Shown here in pieces: positions 7,583-9,958 of a DNA stretch of 9,958 nucleotides (positions within the stretch are counted from its first letter, which is position 1; each line of letters opens with the position of its first letter). This DNA is from Nitrososphaerota archaeon. Its GTDB lineage: Archaea; Thermoproteota; Nitrososphaeria; Nitrososphaerales; JACPRH01. The notes beneath the pieces were generated by a model that worked only from the letters and a program-made list of their open reading frames with translations, had not been told where the DNA came from and did no database searches. The position numbers and the translations under genes were made by a program. The stretch is from assembly GCA_029460375.1 (NCBI GenBank), contig JARPAQ010000019.1:1-9958 (forward strand), written 5' to 3'.

Positions 7583-8091
7583 AGATAGAATATGAAGACT
7601 CATTTGTAAAAATATCGGGGGTACTAGGAGGCGAAGAGTACATACGAGTAGCACGGGCCCTGCTTAATAGTGAAAACGCTACTGATGAAGAGATAGCTAG
7701 CGCAACTGGTCTCAAAATAAACACTGTGAGAAAGACTCTGTACGATCTCTTCGGAAAATCACTTATCACAGGGGTAAGAGTTAGAGACCTGAAACGAGGC
7801 TGGTTCGTATACAGGTGGAGAGCACAGAGAGATCAAGTTGACGGGTTTATAGATAACCAGAAGAAGAAGGCGCTAGAACGGCTTACAAAACGACTTGATT
7901 ATGAAGAAGCACATGAGTTCTACTCATGCGGAAAACCAGAATGCCAAAAATACACCTTCGAAGAATCTATAGAGATATTCTTCAAATGCCCCGACTGTGG
8001 AGAAACCCTAAATCTGATCGACAACAGTCACCTCAAAGAGGCCTTCAAATGGAAGGTCCGACAGATGCTAGAAGAGATGAAGAAGACCTAA
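7579..8091 (+). CDS. tfe: Transcription initiation factor TFE, alpha subunit
   Basis: TFE-alpha is the archaeal counterpart of TFIIE-alpha. It binds the RNA polymerase clamp and stalk and helps open the promoter. The 170-residue protein has an N-terminal winged helix (about 7-80, with YIRVARALLNSENATDEEIASATGL and TVRKTLYDLF, then the wing RGWFVYRWRAQ). A helical linker (about 83-112) and a C-terminal zinc ribbon follow. The ribbon cysteines are 117, 122, 137 and 140 (CGKPEC ... CPDCG). The first pair is spaced CX4C, where TFE usually has CX2C. A downstream coiled tail ends the protein. It is the last gene of the MBF1-HflX-Trm56-TFE operon, overlapping Trm56 by 4 nt. No TFE-beta gene is visible. 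Confidence 0.95.
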   Translation: MKIEYEDSFVKISGVLGGEEYIRVARALLNSENATDEEIASATGLKINTVRKTLYDLFGKSLITGVRVRDLKRGWFVYRWRAQRDQVDGFIDNQKKKALERLTKRLDYEEAHEFYSCGKPECQKYTFEESIEIFFKCPDCGETLNLIDNSHLKEAFKWKVRQMLEEMKKT

Positions 8092-8123
8092 CAGGCAACT
8101 ATCTTTTTACTCTTGAAACCAGC

Positions 8124-8137
8124 AATAAAGATTTAAG
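8124..8137 (+). promoter_or_regulatory. Box A promoter (BRE + TATA) of the initiator tRNA gene
   Basis: The 74-nt gap between TFE and the tRNA holds AATAAAG (8124-8130, BRE-like) followed by ATTTAAG (8131-8137, TATA-like). The centre lies about 30 nt before the first tRNA base, as expected for archaeal tRNA genes whose transcripts start a few nt upstream (about 8160). The rest of the gap shows nothing else clear. Confidence 0.55.
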
Positions 8138-8204
8138 CGCCCTTACGGCGCACTCTATCTTGAGCAGCGAGGTGGGGAAGCCAGGTTATCCCGGCGGGCT
8201 CATA

Positions 8205-8225
8205 ACTTCTCTTAAGTAGGGAGAA
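8205..8225 (+). other. tRNA intron 1 (21 nt), canonical position 37/38
   Basis: The outer helix is the anticodon stem. Central helix: C8199-G8223, U8200-A8222 and C8201-G8221, with an A8202/G8220 mismatch. The 3-nt bulges are 8203-8205 and 8224-8226, cut after 8204 and 8225. The intron stem pairs 8206-8210 with 8215-8219, with one U-U mismatch, closed by a CTTA loop. This is a relaxed bulge-helix-bulge, as recognised by archaeal tRNA splicing endonuclease. Confidence 0.85.
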
Positions 8226-8233
8226 ACCCGCAG

Positions 8234-8260
8234 AGCGGGTTCGTTTGGACTTGCGCGGAA
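8234..8260 (+). other. tRNA intron 2 (27 nt), variable-loop position 45/46
   Basis: Central helix CCGC (8228-8231) pairs perfectly with GCGG (8255-8258). The 3-nt bulges AGA (8232-8234) and AAA (8259-8261) are cut after 8233 and 8260. The intron stem is eight pairs, 8235-8242 with 8247-8254, including G-U pairs, closed by GTTT. Removal joins AG to ATC, restoring the expected five-base variable loop AGATC. No clear outer helix exists, as is common for non-canonical introns. Confidence 0.85.
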
Positions 8261-8274
8261 ATCGGTGGTTCAAC

Positions 8275-8297
8275 ACGGGACTTAAAACCCGGGGAAG
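8275..8297 (+). other. tRNA intron 3 (23 nt), T-loop position 59/60
   Basis: The outer helix is the T stem. Central helix: U8269-A8295, U8270-G8294 and C8271-G8293, with an A8272/G8292 mismatch. Bulges ACA (8273-8275) and AGT (8296-8298) are cut after 8274 and 8297. The intron stem is CGGG (8276-8279) with CCCG (8288-8291) around an eight-base loop. Removal leaves a seven-base T loop TTCAACT with C56 in place. Confidence 0.85.
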
Positions 8298-8316
8298 TCC
8301 ACCCCTCGCTACTCTC

Positions 8317-8333
8317 TGTTTATCTTCTTTTTC
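8317..8333 (+). terminator. T-rich terminator after the tRNA
   Basis: Directly downstream of the tRNA the plus strand reads TGTTTATCTTCTTTTTC, ending in a run of five T. Archaeal RNA polymerase stops at such T-rich tracts after tRNA genes. The tract lies over the 3' end of the convergent phosphatase gene, whose stop is at 8322-8320. Confidence 0.5.
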
Positions 8334-8784
8334 TGCTGGTCAGATATTTTTCGTATTTATGTAGGGATTCTTCTTGTGAGCCTTCTATTGATCGAGGTCT
8401 TATTCCTCTAACCTTCTTCGCTGCTTCTTCAGCTGAGATGCCGTGCTGCTTTATGAAGTAGCTGGCCAGTATGGTTCCTGTTCTGCCTTGCCCCGCTTCA
8501 CAGTGAACGGCTACGGGTCTATTTTTAGTTACGTGGTCATTTATGAAGTCAACTGCTCGGTCGATCTGTTCCACCGAGGGTGGCATATGATCCTGTAGCG
8601 GTTCATGGAGGTATTTCACGCTCTCCTGCTTTATCCATCTGTCAGGTAGAGGGTCTTCGGTGAGGCTTATGATCACTTCTATGCCTTGGCTCTTCATCCA
8701 CTGTAGGTCTCTTCTTGACATGGGGCGTCCGCTGCCTGCCAGTCTTCCTTTTATTACCCAGCCGAAATTCCAGGGTTTGTTCAT
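8320..8784 (-). CDS. Dual-specificity/tyrosine protein phosphatase, archaeal cysteine-based
   Basis: This cysteine-dependent phosphatase probably acts on phosphotyrosine or phosphoserine/threonine proteins; its substrates are unknown. The 154-residue protein has the P-loop HCEAGQGRTG (residues 94-103) with nucleophile Cys95 and Arg101. A probable general acid, Asp65, lies in PLQDHMPPS, and a Gln-containing loop GSQEE (135-139) follows. The N-terminus WNFGWVIKGRLAGSGRPMS and the strand IEVIISLTEDPLP match small archaeal phosphatases. The frame is open to a TTG at 8829 and an ATG at 8811. The ATG at 8784 has GGAG with 7-nt spacing and gives the usual family N-terminus, so it is preferred. It lies 79 nt downstream of TiaS on the same strand, possibly co-transcribed, and converges on the initiator tRNA. 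The catalytic residues are all present. Confidence 0.93.
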   Translation of the reverse strand: MNKPWNFGWVIKGRLAGSGRPMSRRDLQWMKSQGIEVIISLTEDPLPDRWIKQESVKYLHEPLQDHMPPSVEQIDRAVDFINDHVTKNRPVAVHCEAGQGRTGTILASYFIKQHGISAEEAAKKVRGIRPRSIEGSQEESLHKYEKYLTSRKRR

Positions 8785-8863
8785 CACTTTACTCCATATT
8801 CTCCTAAGCATTCGACTTACTCTGCTCAACCGGATTCACTATAACCTCTCTGGACTTCGTTTT

Positions 8864-9958
8864 TTAAACCTTAAGATGTGTGACGAGACCGGCTGGTTCG
8901 AACCATTTGTCGATAAGACCTGTTTTCATCTTCCCGATTAAGCGGTATCGCTGCTGAGGTTTGGTGAGGTGTCGTTGGGCTCGGGGTGGAGGTATGTAAA
9001 GCCCTCTGCCGATTATTCTCGGCTTCTCTACCTTCAGTTTTTCTGCTTTTCTATCCTCGAAGCCGCATGAGTCACAGCGGAAGCCTTGTCCTCGACCTTG
9101 AGAGGTCATCCTCTTTCCACATCTTCTACATACGGGGTTGGTTAATCTGATGTCGTCAGCGGTCTCAGTGATGCGGAGGTACTCTATATTCACTATCGCG
9201 CTATGCCTGCGAGTTCTTCTTCTGACGCTTCCACCTATCTCTACTCTGTCTCCCGGGATTAAGGATAGCACGGTCTTCCGGAAGCTGCCTGAAGGTTCAT
9301 ATGCTGCGCAGGCTGTTACACCTTCCTTGTTCTTCACTTGGATGTAGACGTGTCCCCCCTCTCCTACTTCAGGCGTCTTGGACACTATACCCTCGAAATG
9401 ACCTGATCTGTACGCTTTAAGGCCGCCGAGATCAAGTTTTGGTTTTAGGTGTGCGCCTGTACCCTGATTGGTCTGGAATATCATGTAACCGCTTACAGTT
9501 TCACCTACCTTCAACATTCTGTACGCTCGGAGCACTGTTTCAGGATCTTCGCCTCTTACACCTAGCAGAACCGGATCAGGGCCCCGCGGTGTAATGAGTA
9601 TCCTGCCAGTTTCTTCGTCGTAGCTGTTAAAGGTGTGAGGGTGTGTTTTACGACTCATCTCCATGACTGATACAGTATCTACAGAGCGTCCACAGCCCCA
9701 GTTCTCCTCAGACCTGAATGCTAAAAGCTCAAACGTCCTATCTTCGTCAAGCCGGCTTCCTATGGCTGCAAGAGCACCTATCAGTCCTCTCTGCCTACTC
9801 CATCCTTTGAACCTGATGTTGTGCTTCTTCATTAAGCGTATTGCGTCCTTTTTGCTCACAACTTCTGATAGGGCTTTGTCTGCGAACTCTGCGATGTTGT
9901 TGGGTGTCTGTTCGAGGGTTGATGTGACTACGCCTGGGTCTGCTGAGCTTTCTGTTTC
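8864..9958 (-). CDS. tiaS: tRNA(Ile2) 2-agmatinylcytidine synthetase TiaS, 5' end off the window
   Basis: TiaS uses ATP and agmatine to convert C34 of tRNA-Ile2 (CAU) to agmatidine, so that it reads AUA rather than AUG. The frame continues without a stop to the right edge. The GTG at 9859 is therefore internal, and 364 residues are visible. The first of them (ESSADPGVV, then AEFADKALSEVV) fit the middle of the TiaS N-terminal part. Next come RGLIGALAAIGSRL, an EENWGCGRSVD segment, and an OB-fold near visible residues 185-265 (HFEGIVSKTPEVGEGGHVYIQV). A zinc ribbon with cysteines at about visible 277, 280, 295 and 298 (CRRCGKR...CDSCGF) leads to the basic C-terminal tail. The N-terminal catalytic start expected in TiaS lies outside the window. 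The stop is TAA at 8866-8864. Confidence 0.94.
   Translation of the reverse strand, partial: ETESSADPGVVTSTLEQTPNNIAEFADKALSEVVSKKDAIRLMKKHNIRFKGWSRQRGLIGALAAIGSRLDEDRTFELLAFRSEENWGCGRSVDTVSVMEMSRKTHPHTFNSYDEETGRILITPRGPDPVLLGVRGEDPETVLRAYRMLKVGETVSGYMIFQTNQGTGAHLKPKLDLGGLKAYRSGHFEGIVSKTPEVGEGGHVYIQVKNKEGVTACAAYEPSGSFRKTVLSLIPGDRVEIGGSVRRRTRRHSAIVNIEYLRITETADDIRLTNPVCRRCGKRMTSQGRGQGFRCDSCGFEDRKAEKLKVEKPRIIGRGLYIPPPRAQRHLTKPQQRYRLIGKMKTGLIDKWFEPAGLVTHLKV

Larger units (their letters stand above)
8166..8311 (+). tRNA. Initiator tRNA-Met (CAU) with three introns
   Basis: Hand folding gives an acceptor stem of AGCGAGG (8166-8172) with CCTCGCT (8304-8310), all seven pairs intact including A1:U72, a hallmark of archaeal initiators. 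The discriminator is A (8311), and CCA is not encoded. The D stem is GGGA/TCCC (8175-8178, 8189-8192). The anticodon stem is GCGGG (8194-8198) with CCCGC (8227-8231), giving the three G:C pairs typical of initiators. The loop starts CTCATA and the anticodon CAT is at 8201-8203. The T stem is GGTGG (8264-8268) with CCACC (8299-8303). The spacing only works if three segments are removed: 8205-8225, 8234-8260 and 8275-8297. The mature RNA is then 75 nt, with variable loop AGATC and T loop TTCAACT. The A1:U72 pair and GGG:CCC stem argue against elongator Met or Ile2 (CAU). Confidence 0.93.

Noticed and set aside
8194..8258. GC-rich inverted repeats (CCCGC..GCGGG, CGGG..CCCG) as transcription terminators or a separate hairpin RNA
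   Set aside because: They fall exactly in the proposed tRNA introns and stems and explain the splice-site folds; no T-run follows them until after the tRNA.
8166..8311. Reading the tRNA as tRNA-Ile2 (CAU), elongator Met, or a pseudogene
   Set aside because: A1:U72 and three G:C pairs next to the anticodon loop mark an initiator, and all stems are fully paired once the introns are removed.
8660..8941. Plus-strand 93-residue open frame across the phosphatase start and TiaS end
   Set aside because: It is antisense to conserved coding sequence, and the hydrophobic look comes from reverse-strand composition.

Overview
The window is archaeal chromosomal DNA carrying housekeeping genes. The evidence is A/V-type ATPase subunits I, C and H, archaeal NAC, MBF1, Trm56, TFE-alpha, TiaS (tRNA-Ile2 agmatidine synthetase) and an intron-bearing initiator tRNA with the archaeal A1:U72 pair. 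This gene set, the TFE-Trm56 pairing and the multi-intron tRNA suggest the TACK/Thermoproteota side of the archaea, possibly a Bathyarchaeia-like or deep thermoproteote lineage. That placement is inference and no species is named. I see no mobile element, CRISPR array, rRNA or phage signal.

Layout. From 1 to 776 (+) lies the 3' part of an ABC-2 type permease cut by the left edge. From about 897 to 2996 (+) is A-ATPase subunit I. It meets, tail to tail and with a 23-bp overlap, a leftward cluster. In transcription order that cluster is a stand-alone TGT-C2/PUA RNA-binding protein (5280-4798), NAC (4753-4418), A-ATPase subunit H (4375-4022) and subunit C (4032-2974). From a divergent, possibly shared promoter near 5315, a tightly overlapping rightward operon runs MBF1 (5318-5758), HflX GTPase (5755-7050), Trm56 (7043-7582) and TFE-alpha (7579-8091).

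Downstream of TFE, with its own box A, is a tRNA gene at 8166-8311. When folded by hand it is the initiator tRNA-Met(CAU), interrupted by three short introns at canonical positions 37/38, 45/46 and 59/60 (21, 27 and 23 nt). Each can be drawn as a bulge-helix-bulge (BHB) splice site, and their removal gives a well-formed 75-nt tRNA. To the right, on the minus strand, are a small dual-specificity/tyrosine phosphatase (8784-8320) and a TiaS gene whose 5' end lies beyond the right edge.

How the genes fit together. Most of the window concerns gene expression and its start. TFE assists RNA polymerase initiation, and archaeal MBF1 and HflX act on ribosomal subunits. Trm56 and TiaS modify tRNA, NAC meets the nascent chain, and the tRNA is the initiator itself. 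The ATPase subunits are the stator/peripheral parts (I, H, C). The catalytic head and the rotor-ring genes are not in the window.
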